Source of the DNA: Pristionchus mayeri | Taxonomy: Eukaryota; Nematoda; Chromadorea; Rhabditida; Neodiplogasteridae | Assembly: GCA_036245805.1 (NCBI GenBank) | Contig: BTRK01000005.1 | Location: 17,274,984 to 17,338,983 of the forward strand | Direction of reading: 5' to 3' | DNA: 64,000 nt | Shown: piece after piece, positions 23,597 through 34,298 of the stretch | Layout: each line of letters begins with the position of its first letter | How positions within the stretch are numbered: the stretch's first letter is position 1 | The notes under the pieces: generated by a model | The model's input: the letters and a program-made list of their open reading frames with translations, nothing else | The model's database searches: none | What the model was told of the DNA's origin: nothing | Made by a program: the position numbers and the translations under genes

Positions 23597-25878
23597 ATGG
23601 CTGGGCATTATGATCCAATGTACGACGATCCGCGCCTTGAGGTATGTTTCTGTCACTATCGCAATATTTCGGATTATTTCGACCAATTAAGAGCTTCGAG
23701 AAGTTGTTGATTCCTGAGATCTTCTCGAATATTCTTCGTTACTTGCCTGGGAAGAATCGTCTCGATCTCCGACTTGTATCGCGTGCTGTGGAAGAGACCG
23801 TGGCGAGATGCGATCTGTTCGTTCAAGGATATCCCCACCATTCTCTCATCAGCATTTCCCGAGTACGCTTCTACTGAATAGCTCAAGTGGCACTTCTTCG
23901 ATTTCTGGCCACCCCCCCCCCTTCTCATTTCCCATCCCCGCCCATAATTTAGGAGTCGAACAACCGGTGGCCAGAAAACGAAGAAGTGCCGCTCAAGTAT
24001 TCCGATATTGAATTTACAGGGAATGAAAAGGTTCAGTATCCGCTTCGGTTACAATTCTCGTGAGAATCTGAAGTTGGAGAGGAAGGAGGAGGAAATGGAC
24101 TTTGGTGAATTGATCGGAATCACAGACCGGCTATTTGACAGAGTCTACACAACTTGTGTTGAAATGTACGATGTGAGCTACTTCAATTAGTTATATGTTA
24201 GATATAATGGGGGTTGGTTACAACGATTGGCAAGTATAAACTCTTTCAACTCGTAAGCAACAGTTGAAAGAAAATTCATCTGTTGCAAAGCACTGAAAGT
24301 ACCCTATATTAGTAAAATTTTAAAGATATCGGGTACTTTCAGCGCTTTGCAACAGATGAATTTCGTTCAACTGTTGCTTACGAGTTGAAAGAGTTTATAC
24401 TTGCTACTCGTTGTAACCAACCCCCCCTTATATGGTAAAGGAGGAGCAAAGACAAAGCTAACAATTAGACTCTTTCATTTCCATTGCCTAGCTTTCCTCA
24501 ACTATAAGAGATTCTGAAAATTTCAATTGTTTATCTCTGCTCTAAACAGAGTTATCGCAACTTGTCCGATTGCCAGCCATGGACATCAGGGGAAGTAGCT
24601 CAGGGAAGGAGCGAGAGAGCGCGCGAGTGAGAGAGAATGACCCTCTCGTTTCTCTAACCGCGCGCGGTTGCAGAGAGTCCCCTTTAAATTACTAGTTCAT
24701 TAGTCCATTTGAATTGAAATGATGCTAATTTGAATATATTGAGAATTATCTTTTTACACTGACAATAACTGATGCAATTCAGATCGACTTCAACATTGGT
24801 TTTGCCGACTTTGCGATTCAACTTCTAGATCGATGCCTCTATGAGAACCTCTGTTTGATTCTCAATGAGATCGAATTCAATGAAAAGTAAGCTCCTCCCT
24901 CTTCTCTTCCTTCTCCCCATAGCCAGGCACATTCTGCACTTGATGAAACACCTTTGTGGTGTACGATAAATAAAAATACAAAGTAAGTTAAACTGGACAT
25001 TCCAACAGTAATTGAACTATTTCTGGCACAAATTAGGATGTTGCAGAGCCATCGAATTTCTGCGTAGATTGGGTCGCAATCGGTGCAAAAAAACGAATCT
25101 GAACCTGAACAATATCTTGATCGATGAGGCAGTTCTTCTCTCGCTCTTCCCTCTGAAACGGCTGATCATTAACATTAACCCTGATCATTGGCATTATTTT
25201 TCAAAGGTGAGCTCACCCGAATGATTCTTCCCAAGCAGATCATATTCAGAGTCCGTTCGTCTCGGAAGAAACATTTGTTGAGCTAGTAAGGAGAGGTCAC
25301 GCCTACGTCAACATCCCAGTTATCGTCGCTGCCGAGAATACTCTCGAAGAGATCAAAAAGGTGACCATAATTTGAACTGTTTCACTGTAAACAATGAGAT
25401 AGTATTTTGCAATATTTCACACGGTTCAGATCATCGAAGATTCTCTCTGGAAGCAAACAATCGTTTTCGAAGTGACGAGAGATGCAGTAGAAAAGTTCCT
25501 GATTGCACTGGGTTTCAACGTTGAAAGAGGGGAGAAAAACAGGCTCAGAGTCTTCAAGGAGATTGCCAGGAATGGAAAGGATGGCTCGCATAAGGAGGTT
25601 TATTATTATCTGAATGTTTAAATGGCGACCCGAAAACAGCCTGCAAATTGCCTTCTGATTACGAAAGAGTGCACTTGAACCATTTTGTGTCCTTCATGAA
25701 TTCTTTCTAGGTGCATCTAATGAAGAGACGCAATGAAGGCACCTCGTGGAGTGGTGATTTCTCGCTCCAATTTGAGAAGTCAACAATATCAGCGAAGCAA
25801 AATCTTTATGAGCACCCTTGGACGTACACCTTCGAGATAAGGAATTGCGCGATCGTGGACGAGAACCACAACAAATAG
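23597..25878 (+). CDS. F-box-like protein, family 1 (complete member, plus strand)
   Basis: Starts MAGHYDPMYDDPRLE at 23597. Exon 2 holds an F-box-like motif, IPEIFSNILRYLPGKNRLDL followed by RLVSRAVEETV, typical of proteins that bind Skp1 in SCF ubiquitin ligases. Later exons carry a ~270-residue domain: MKRFSIRFGYNSR, IDFNIGFADFAIQLLDRCL, an LFPLKRLIININ strand, a VRRGHAYVNIPVIV block, IIEDSLWKQTIVFEVTRDA, and a last exon with SWSGDFSLQFEKS ending NHNK at 25876-25878. The layout (F-box then a repeat-like C-terminal domain) recalls nematode F-box/FTH proteins, but FTH identity is inferred. Two hairpin elements sit in its introns. Blocks such as RGHxYxxxP recur in the minus-strand copies at 29-34 kb. 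Confidence 0.75.
23873..24000. mobile_element. Short hairpin element in F-box-like gene intron
   Basis: Arms of about 35 bases: GGCACTTCTTCGATTTCTGG on the left and its near-complement on the right (CCAGAAAACGAAGAAGTGCC), separated by a C-rich spacer with a run of C (23911-23919). It is intronic. Probably a tiny MITE or a remnant of one. Confidence 0.6.
24205..24430. mobile_element. 226-bp hairpin MITE in F-box-like gene intron
   Basis: Nearly the whole element is an inverted repeat. The left arm starts TAATGGGGGTTGGTTACAAC and the right arm ends with its close complement (CCAACCCCCCCTTA). Arms are about 95 bases and share GTATAAACTCTTTCAACTCG. The flanks read ATA/TAT, consistent with TA-type insertion. 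No coding capacity. Confidence 0.75.
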
Positions 25879-26496
25879 AAACGAGTAGACATTATGATAA
25901 ATAACCTCAAAAATATGCAAAGATATTTTCACGAAATGGGGTACTTAGAGGAACCAGGCAACCAGGAGTGAGTGGGGAAAGTTCTCGCATTACTCACACT
26001 ACCTAACCGTTATATGAGCTCTTGTCAATATTGAAAATTTTCCGAATTATGCATGGCGTCATGATAAACCTGCAAATTGTACTGCTTGTGATCTTCCTGA
26101 AGCCGAATAGGTAGCCAAGAACATGCGGATAGGCTGTTGCCCGAAACGTATCGCCCTGATGAACCGCACACTCTTGTCTACCCATTCGGATTCACGAAGA
26201 TTACGAGCAATACATCTACTCCAAGAATGTCTGCGCATCCCTTCATATGGCCTGTAAATTGTTATCTGTAAGCGCGAACAAATTCAAGGAATGTGTAATA
26301 CTGACTAAACCTATATTTTTCATAGTGTTCTGTTCTTTGAATCTAATATTCGTTGCTCATTCAAATATTGTACAAACGGCTTTGTTTTCAACTAGTGCGA
26401 GTAACAAAATAACGGCTCCGGGAATACGATCATCTCAACATCACGAATTCAAATGTCTGAATGAGATTGTTGAAGAATAAAAACTTTAACATGGTA
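25879..26496. other. Intergenic region between convergent genes
   Basis: Lies between the 3' ends of the plus-strand F-box-like gene and the minus-strand chemoreceptor gene. Open stretches at 26003-26185 and 26247-26480 have no domain. No structure seen. Confidence 0.4.
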
Positions 26497-28067
26497 TCAA
26501 AGCGTTCTCTCTATTCTCTTCACAGTCAAACTCGGTGAGGGGAGAGAGTGCAGAGGGTTCTTCGAGTGAGTAATTATCTTCGCGATCTTCCTGCGATAGG
26601 AAGTCGAACAGGAAAGAATAATCAGCGAGCTGGCGAACGTGTGCTTCGTGAAAATAATCCAGAAGATGGGCGACAGAACATTCGCTAGAACACTTCATCT
26701 CATTGTAACCAATGCAGTGCCTCACCCAATCTATTGAAATATTCTCCTACTTCGAATGCAGCAGGAGCGAATTGAAGGCAAGTATTGCCATAGGAGGGAA
26801 GGACGTACAGCAGAGTAGGCACGGTTCCCTGAATTCGACTCATATTTGGGTACTTTATCGAGTTTCATACTTGTAGAACGAGCGACCGCACCGCCATACG
26901 TTGGTATCTGCAATTCGTTTTTTTGTATTTTTTACATAAATTGAATGTACTCACCTTCTTGTAGCTGCACTCGTAAACTTGTCGGTTTTCCTCATTTCTA
27001 AAACTAGCTGTACCAGCATGGCAATAACAGCCAGCACTACGCTGTCTGCTATGGGAGCAATGGCTGAAATGAGAAACTGTTGAAGTTAAGTTAAGTTGAA
27101 GTTCTGTCAAGTTGACATTCGATTGGAAAATAATGCCGTAAGAGACATAAGTAAATAAGTACCATAGGTCGCATAGCGGGAGTATTCATCGGGCAGCATG
27201 AACAAGTAAGTCGATTTCTTCTTCACCCATTCTAGTTCGCGAGGAAACGAGTTCTGGGATCAATATGGTTGAGGCGATTTCACAATGGATAAACCTCTGC
27301 GGCTTGCAATGATTTCTTCGTGAAGTAGATCATTCCAGTAATTGCGAGAAATCCGTACAAATGGAGAAAAATAAAAAGCGCGACTCTGGCCCGGCCAGTG
27401 TACGAGAATCTCCGATTAGGGCCCAGAACGATCTGAAGGTTTTGAAACTTGATGAATTCACAATCAGGATTGGTTGATAGAAGAATTGATGTTGAAATGA
27501 TAGCAATACTGACACCTCTGCGATAGAACACACATGCGAAATATGATAGTACGACCTCTGCGAGAAGAATAAATTCGATAGTCTGGAAAAGTGATTATTC
27601 TGGTTTTCGAAGGATGTCCCAACCATAAACACTCCTGTTCCAATCAGCTTCGATAGCAAGGAATTCGAGTAGATGATTCCCCTATGCGCCATAAATATGG
27701 GAGCGTAAAAGTCAGAAAACGCGTCGAATACAAGTGAGGATATCTGATAAAAAATTATATTATATGCAGAGATCTTAATAGTCAATCAACTAAACTGAAT
27801 AAATTGAACAAATATTGACGTTGAAAATATTGAAGCACAAACCTGTACCCAACAAAGATACTTTCGGTAATGTTTGTTTCGCTTGTCTGGGTCCTCAATT
27901 ATCATCATAACAATCCACCCATTGAAAATTAGCATAACTGCGCCTAAAAATATCCAATCACATATTACTGTCGAATTGTAAGTTGGTACATCTTACTTAC
28001 CACATGCATGTTGAGTAAACACTAGAGCAGATTCGAAACCTTCGTCCAGTTCAGTGGAATTCATCAT
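26497..28067 (-). CDS. Chemoreceptor of the srh/sri type (seven-TM GPCR-like)
   Basis: Eight or nine exons give a ~330-residue receptor, the usual length for srh/sri proteins. It starts MMNSTELDEGFESAL at 28067. TM1 is AVMLIFNGWIVMMIIEDP, followed by KHYRKYLCWVQ. The next exon, FDAFSDFYAPIFMAHRGIIY, matches the srh/sri region between TM2 and TM3. Then come TIEFILLAEVVLSYFACVFY, the RVALFIFLHLYGFLAITGMI segment, YLFMLPDEYSRYATY, VVLAVIAMLVQLVLEM, and a YQRMAVRSLVLQ loop typical before TM6. GTVPTLLYVLPS (TM6) and WIIFTKHTFASSLIILSCST then SYRR (TM7) follow. The last intron is only about 41 bases, ending TTCTAG. The stop is at 26497-26499. Expected in chemosensory neuron cilia. Named by motif pattern, not by database search. 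Confidence 0.75.
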
Positions 28068-29254
28068 AATGCGAAATACGGTTAGCGAAAAGATAAATCT
28101 CTATCAACTTTGATTTGTGGTATGATTGTATTCTTATAATGATCATGTAAAAACATTGAGATTTGCGAGAATCGGCCACAGCAAACAATTATTACTGTTT
28201 TTACGAAAGGCCTAATTGGTCTAAATATATTTTTTAGATAGTTATTCATTGGAGAATAGCTACGTAAATGTCGACGTAGTACCAATTGATAAAAATAATA
28301 ATTTTTATTCGCGTGTATCTTGACTCTCCGGAAGATAGGAGAGAATCTCAGAGAAGATCTCAGAAATGAGCAGCTTATAGAAACTATATATATTTATCTA
28401 TTTTATCTACGCTCCACTGCGCAACGAGGCACGAATAATTAATTATGCGATATGGAAAAAGTATGACTTTTCTCGCACTGAGGAAGAAAGGAGGATAGTG
28501 AATGTTGGGGGCGGGGGTGCAATAGAAAATGTGAAGATCTAATCGACTGGTCTCATCTGTCTTCGTCTGGTCTGATGGGAGGGATACCGAGGAGGAGGCA
28601 CTCGGGCAGACCAGGTAGACTCTGCTCCGAGAACCAGCGTCAGAAGATCTCTATAGAGAGGGGCGAGGATGAGGGTAGGTGAAGAGATATGGTAATGGGG
28701 AAATAGTGGTGGGAGGATGGAGATAAAACTAACTCCGAAGAAACTTTGTGCATTTTTAAGTATAGGTTATATTTTCTCAGAATCTACTTGTATTTTTGTA
28801 CTCGTTCCTCAGACTGCTGTTCCTCTGAGCCCGACTCATTGTCTGGAACGATCTGAAAATTTTAGGAGATTGGCAAGGAACTTCGAAAGAGAGAAATATA
28901 AATAACGCTCAACTGAGAATATAAATAGAAACAGCAGTGGCTACTCTTCACTCTCTCTCCCCTTCTTTTCTCTCTTTCTCTCCTTTCCTCTTCTATTTCT
29001 CTCGCAATTCAAACGAGCAGAGATAAACTCTCTCTCTCTTCTCATGAGAGGAATTCGACCCACCCAGCTGTGGCCAAAAATAAACATGGAAGAGAGATGA
29101 GGAGAGAAGTAGAGACGAAACATGCTTTCGGTGCCCGACTGCCGTGCAAAATGGAAATCGTGTCTCATGATATACGAGCATAATGAAAATATTTTAGAAA
29201 ATATAATACATTTATTTTATCGCCCCATAAAAAAGTTTACAGATATGCATTCAA
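28068..29254. other. Intergenic region, promoter-like at its right end
   Basis: No gene is supported. At 28920-29110 there is a TATAAATAG-containing, CT-rich stretch (ACTCTCTCTCCCC type). It is repeated in similar form at 30040-30200, so it is probably a duplicated 5' or 3' flank of the F-box-like genes. The open stretch 28717-28905 has no recognisable domain. Confidence 0.4.
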
Positions 29255-29975
29255 TTACAGAACAATACGATCGAATCGTTCCTCTCGTTCAAAAGTATCA
29301 CAGTGGTAGTTCGAAACGGTGAAGGTGTACATCGTTTCGGCGCGGGATTTGTCACTTTCTCTCCGAAAATAGTCACTCGCAAAGATCTTGGCTTTCGGGA
29401 AACGGAGGAAGAAGCAACCATTCCATCCATCCTTTTCCCATCTCCCCATTTTTAGTTGGACCTGAATGGAGATATATGATATCCATCTCAAGTAAAGTAT
29501 AATCATTGGTTTCTTTTAACATCTGACTGGAAATTTTTTAAAAAATATGTCTAAAAACATGCTGACAACTCGTAAGATCGAGAAAATAAGCAATGGTTAG
29601 GGAGTACAGCTCGAGTCGTAGCTCGAATATCATTCTACTAACCTCTTCTAGCTGGTCAACTTCAGGAAGTCTGTAGATGTTCCCGTGCACAATAAGTCGA
29701 TTACGCATTTCCTTTCTGATGTCGATTCCGAAGCCAAAATCAAGCATGAATCTTTTCACTGCGCCCACAGAAACATCAAAGACTGCACTCTGCTCAGTGT
29801 TATTATCTTCTACCATCTACAAGGTCTTCCAAATTAGACTATCTGGTAGGATAGGGGTACCTTTTTTATCTTGAACATGATGTTCGCTGATTTGACTGTT
29901 ATCGGAAGGCTCATATATTTGTGCCCTCTCTTAACCATCTCGATGTATGACTTCAAGGCTACCAAAGGACGCTAA
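29255..29975 (-). pseudogene. 3' fragment of an F-box-like gene (family 1)
   Basis: Only three 3' exons can be found, reading leftwards. The first has VKRGHKYMSLPITVKSAN, the next MVEDNNTEQSAVFDVSVGAV with KRFMLDFGFGIDI, and the last WEKDGWNGCFFLRFP up to a stop at 29255. They align with the last exons of the complete gene at 23597-25878 (VRRGHAYVNIPV, IIEDSLWKQTIVFEV, SWSGDFSLQF). No F-box exon or other 5' exon is visible to the right of 29975. A truncated duplicate, or a short gene using an unseen promoter. Confidence 0.65.
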
Positions 29976-30542
29976 GGAAGCTCAGGAAAAGGTCAAGAAA
30001 TTATGAACAAGAGCAAGAAAGCAGCATAGCACTCAAGTTAAAATATAAATAGCAGTGGCTACTCTGCACTCCTCTCTTCCTTCCTCCCTTTCTCTGCATC
30101 CTCGTATATTTCTCTCCCAACAGACGAGCAGAGACAAACTCTCTTCTCGCTATAAGGCTGGAAATAAATTCGAAGGCGAGAGCTAGGGAGAGGACTAAGG
30201 AGGAACTATAGAACGAAACTGCAGCAGAAAGATAGGAACGTTTATCCGCATTATGAATCGTGTATTTAAACAAATTACAATCATTGAGTGTCATAACAAA
30301 TTATTCGTATTCCTCCTCCTTTTCAGCTGTGTTGCAGTGATTGTTAGAAATTTGGAAGTAGTATTTCGAATAAGAATATGGATGAATCGCGAAAATTTTC
30401 GATTTCACGCACTGAAGAAGAAAACTGCCGTTCCAGTGGCCACGTTCCATTGATTTTTGCGTTTTCAGAAGAACCTGAGAGAATTGATTGGAATCAAGGT
30501 GGAGAACAACTTATTTGTGGTATGACAATTGGAGAGGTTATA
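29976..30542. other. Intergenic region carrying a duplicated promoter-like flank
   Basis: 30040-30200 resembles 28920-29110 (AATAGCAGTGGCTACTC and following CT-rich sequence). A plus-strand open stretch (30378-30541, MDESRKFSISRTEEEN) runs into the mariner insertion. It has no recognisable domain and I do not call it a gene. Confidence 0.35.
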
Positions 30543-31784
30543 TTGGGGTGTCCGGAAAGTTCGTATAATGATTCGGAAAAAAGTCAGTTCGCGATCAAAT
30601 GCAGTGATTGCGCAATCTGTTTGTGAACAATGTATTGCATCATTCTGACGTTGAGTAGTGAGAGGATTTAATCAGTCTCCTAGTTGCTACATTGATTCTT
30701 GTGATGGACTCCCATCTCTACCTCCGAGCAGTTTTACTTCATTACTACCGTCTTGGCCGAACCGTGAAGGAGGCCCACTCTGCCCTGGCCCAGTCGGAAG
30801 GAGCTGACGCCCCCTCCATACCCTTCTGCTATAAGTGGTTCTCCCGCTTCAAGAAAGGGGAGTTTGGTCTCGATGATCAACCCCGCTCTGGACGCCCTCC
30901 CTCCCTCGATCAGCCTCTCGTTCTCCGCACACTGAAGCGCAAGCCCATGGCCAGTGTGCGTGAATTGAAGAAGGATACTGGTACTCCCAGATCAACGGTG
31001 TCCGATATCCTCCATCGATCTGGGAAGAAGCCGAAACTCCCACAAGTGATTCCCCATGACCTCTCCCCCGAACAGCTGAAAAATCGTGTTCAAGTCTGTC
31101 GGGAATTACTCCATCGTAGATCCAATCTTCGATGGGTCAATTCCATCATCGCTACAAATGAGAAATGGATCACGTACGATAACCCTGTGAGGAGACTGCA
31201 ATGGGTGGATGCAGATGAGAAGCCCACGCCCGTCCCGAAGAAGGAAGAGCACGGAAAGAAGGAACTCCTCTGCTTCTAATTCTCAGTGCTCGGTCCCATC
31301 TACTGGGAGATCCTCGCCCCTGGCACCAGCATCAATGCCGACCTCTTCTCTGAACAACTGGAAGATGTCGCGATCAGAGTCCCTCCCAGACTCCTGAACC
31401 AGGGCAAAATTCTTCTTCTGATGGACAATGCTCGCCCACCTCGAGCGAAGATGACCCAGAAGAAAATGGACGAGCTGAAGATCGAGAGGATTCCCCATCC
31501 ACTGTATTCCCCGGATCTCTCCCCATGCGACTACCACTGCTTCCGCTCTCTCTCTGACTTCTGCAAAGGAAAGAAGTTCAAGAATCGAGATGAAGTTGTG
31601 AGGGCTTTCGTGAACTGGGCGGTCTCGAAGAAACCCGCATTCTGGAAGAGAGGAATCGAGACCCTACCCAATCGCTGGAGGGAGGTAGTGAGAAAGAAGG
31701 GGGCATACATTGGTCACTGAGAATTGTAAAGCATTGAATAAAAAATAAAAACAAAAAATTATACGAACTTTCCGGACACCCCAA
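30543..31784 (+). mobile_element. mariner-family transposon (1242 bp, inactive)
   Basis: Termini are inverted repeats beginning TTGGGGTGTCCGGAAAGTTC, and the element is flanked by the TA target duplication (30541-30542 and 31785-31786). It contains a mariner transposase reading frame with a DD34D-type layout, interrupted as described separately. Length and structure match a full-size mariner. Confidence 0.95.
30704..31720 (+). pseudogene. mariner transposase, inactivated
   Basis: The N-terminal HTH region is clear: FCYKWFSRFKKGEFGLDD, RSGRPPS, and STVSDILHRSGKK. The catalytic core is damaged. The usual first Asp motif (GDEKW) reads TNEKW, with an AAT codon at 31157-31159. An in-frame TAA at 31277-31279 replaces a codon in the segment before LGPIYWEIL. 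The second Asp (LLMDNARPP, codon 31424-31426) and third Asp (YSPDLSPCDYH, codon 31529-31531) remain, with 34 residues between them, as in mariner DD34D. The frame resumes to a TGA at 31718-31720. The reading frame is otherwise preserved, so decay is recent or modest. Confidence 0.92.
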
Positions 31785-31881
31785 TATTGTTAGAATGAGT
31801 AAGGGTTTTAAGCTACAGAAGATGGAAAATAAGATTATTCAAATATATCAAAAATATATATGGGATGAATAGTTTGAGTAG

Positions 31882-34095
31882 TTAGTTCATCTTCTCACAC
31901 TGAGGTGCGTATCTTCGCATGTACATTTTCTCGAATACAGTGTACTCGCTCCCGTGCACATTCGTGTTCTCTCCCTTGTCGATTCCAAGGCCAAAGGGAA
32001 GCAAGAATCTTTCAACGGTATCTATCGAAACTTTGAATTCCACGCTCTGTTCACTGCCATATTCTTCTACGATCTGCAATAAGAGAGATTAAACCGACAT
32101 CCAGGCACAATTCATACCTTTTTGATCTCGAATATATTATGAGAGACTTTCTGAGAGAACTGAGCAATTTTACCTATAAGCCGTACAGCAAAAATTGAAA
32201 TTTCCAATAAAATTATCCCTAAGGGTAGCTTTTCATGTAGAGTTCGAAAATCGACCTTAGAAAGCCGTATCTCCAACCCCTCATTTCCTGTGTTGCACTG
32301 CATCTGAGCGGTCGGTTTTTGTAAATCGTGAACGGTCGCTCCAAACTCCATACATGTATAGTAATTCTTAAAGATCTCGACGAGAGATCATTTTTTTGTT
32401 AAAGATCATTTTTCTTGTTGTAAGTAAAGGGCTAGCTCATCTGTGAAAAAAGATCTGACCGTTTGAATGTTGAAAAAAATCATCATAAATTTGGATGTCA
32501 TAATTATTCGCTTTTTTATTCTTAAATTCGATTCCTCGTTGAAAAGTACTCCTAGGATTTTATTTTCATGGAAAATTTCTTTCCTGTAAAGTGTCCGCCA
32601 AGATGCCGAAATAACACGCATTCCATGTTTTTGCCAATATATGCAGTTCTAAGCCGCGCCGATGTGAACCACGATTAAATCTACCTGGTGTATGACTATA
32701 CTAAGCTAGGGTAATAATATCCCGAAGAGAAAAATACGTTACCTCAATTTTGAAAAAAATCCATTTTTTTCATTTCGGTTTGGCCCATGTTTAGGCGCAT
32801 TCAACTTTTCCTTTTCAATCCTAATTCCTAATTTTCTTAGCAAATCTAGTAGTACGCATGGATGTAAGTCAGAAAATATTAAATATAGGGCCATCGGCAA
32901 TAAGTAAGTTAGGCATAAGTTTGTTTAAAATTGTAATATTGAGAGCATCGGAAAAGAACAAAATTAAATTTCAAGCGCTGTTTCGCGCGAATCTGTCAGA
33001 TTTTAGCATAATAATTCTTCGCGAAACCAAACTAATCACTAATCGGCTTGTATGCATTATTGCGAAATATCAGTCGTTTTCGAAAAAAAATATTTTCATG
33101 TGTCCAAAAAATCATTTTTTAAAAAGATGAAGGTATGTGTCATTTTCAATGCATATTTTAGTTGTGCGACGTTGTAACCACTGTATATTGTAGCAATTTA
33201 AGCACTATTCCTCTAAAATTATCTTATTAGAATTTAAAATATTTTACTTTACAACGCGACATTGCATTTTCATGCAAATTTATGCCTAATTTACTTATTG
33301 CTGATGGCCCGATGTTTAATATTTTCTGACTTGCATACATGCGTACTACTAGATTTGCTAAGAAAATCAGGAATTAGGATTGAAAAGGAAAAGTTGAATG
33401 CGCCTAAACATGGGCAAAATCGACATGAAAAAAATCGATTTTTTTCAAAATTGAGGTAACGTATTTTTCTCTTCGGGATATTATTACCCTAGCTTAGTAT
33501 AGTCATACACCAGGTAGATTTAATCGTGGTTCACATCGGCGCGGTATAGAACTGCATATATTGACAAAAACATGGAATGCGTGTTATTTCGGCATCTTGG
33601 CGGACCCTTTACAGGAAAGAAATTTTCCATGAAAATAAAATCCTAGGGGTATTTTTCAACGAGGAATCGAATGAAAGAATAAAAAAGCGAATAATTATGA
33701 CATCCAAATTTATGATGATTTTTTTCAACATTCAAACGGTCAGATCTTTTTTCACAGATGAGCTAGCCCTTTACTTACAACAAGAAAAATGCTTCTCTCG
33801 TCGAGATCTTTAAGAATTACTATACATGTATGGAGTTTGGAGCGACCGTTCACGATTTACAAAAACCGACCGCTCAAATGCAGTGCAACACGGGAAATGA
33901 GGGGTTGGAGGTACGGCTTTCTAAGGTCGATTTTCGAACTCTACATGAAAAGTTACCCCTAGGGACTATTTTATTGGAAATTTCATTTTTTGCTGTACGG
34001 CCTCTGGTAAATTTTCTCAGACGGTCTCTCTTATTCTCCAAAGTGATAATTGTTGGAAGGCTCATATACACATGCCTACTTTTGAAACAGGTGCA
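31882..34095 (-). pseudogene. F-box-like gene fragment (family 1) split by a foldback element
   Basis: Two pieces of one gene flank the 1.9-kb foldback at 32141-34030. On the right, 34031-34095 encodes CFKSRHVYMSLPTIITLENK. On the left, 32107-32140 encodes the continuation HNIFEIKK. The sibling at 29.9 kb has both parts in one exon (MSLPITVKSAN, IMFKIKK). The next exon, 31882-32079, reads MQIVEEYGSEQSVEFKVSID and ends YAPQCEKMN with a stop at 31882. The usual last exon is not found between it and the mariner. A dead fragment. Confidence 0.7.
32141..34030. mobile_element. 1.9-kb foldback element inserted in an exon
   Basis: The arms of roughly 780 bases are inverted copies with a few percent mismatch. 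Both ends start GAGAGAC, and share GCCGTACAGCAAAAA and GGAGCGACCGTTCACGAT further in. The central ~300-350 bases (about 32930-33270) are unpaired. The flanking TTAT on both sides (32137-32140 and 34031-34034) is a candidate target duplication. There is no transposase; open stretches in the arms are mirror images of each other. Distinct in sequence from the CAGT-ended foldback family. Confidence 0.8.
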
Positions 34096-34298
34096 CAAAA
34101 ACATCCGCTTATCCCTCACTACCATTCATGGCTCTTATTGTCTTTGCGCGTGCAAAATGAGGCTCGCATATGCACTCTTGGCAATGAATACACTGTTGTC
34201 CAAATATTATCCATGCGATTACTTTCGAATAGTCTTTATCATTCACATATTTATGATATTATTATGAATAGTATGAATCCGCTATCTATCTACACAGA

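Noticed and set aside
23295..23686. Ser/Leu repeat open frames
   Set aside because: They only translate the GA-rich microsatellite.
32406..33813. Paired open frames starting MRVISASWRTLYRK
   Set aside because: Arm sequences of the foldback at 32141-34030; no domain and mirrored on both strands.
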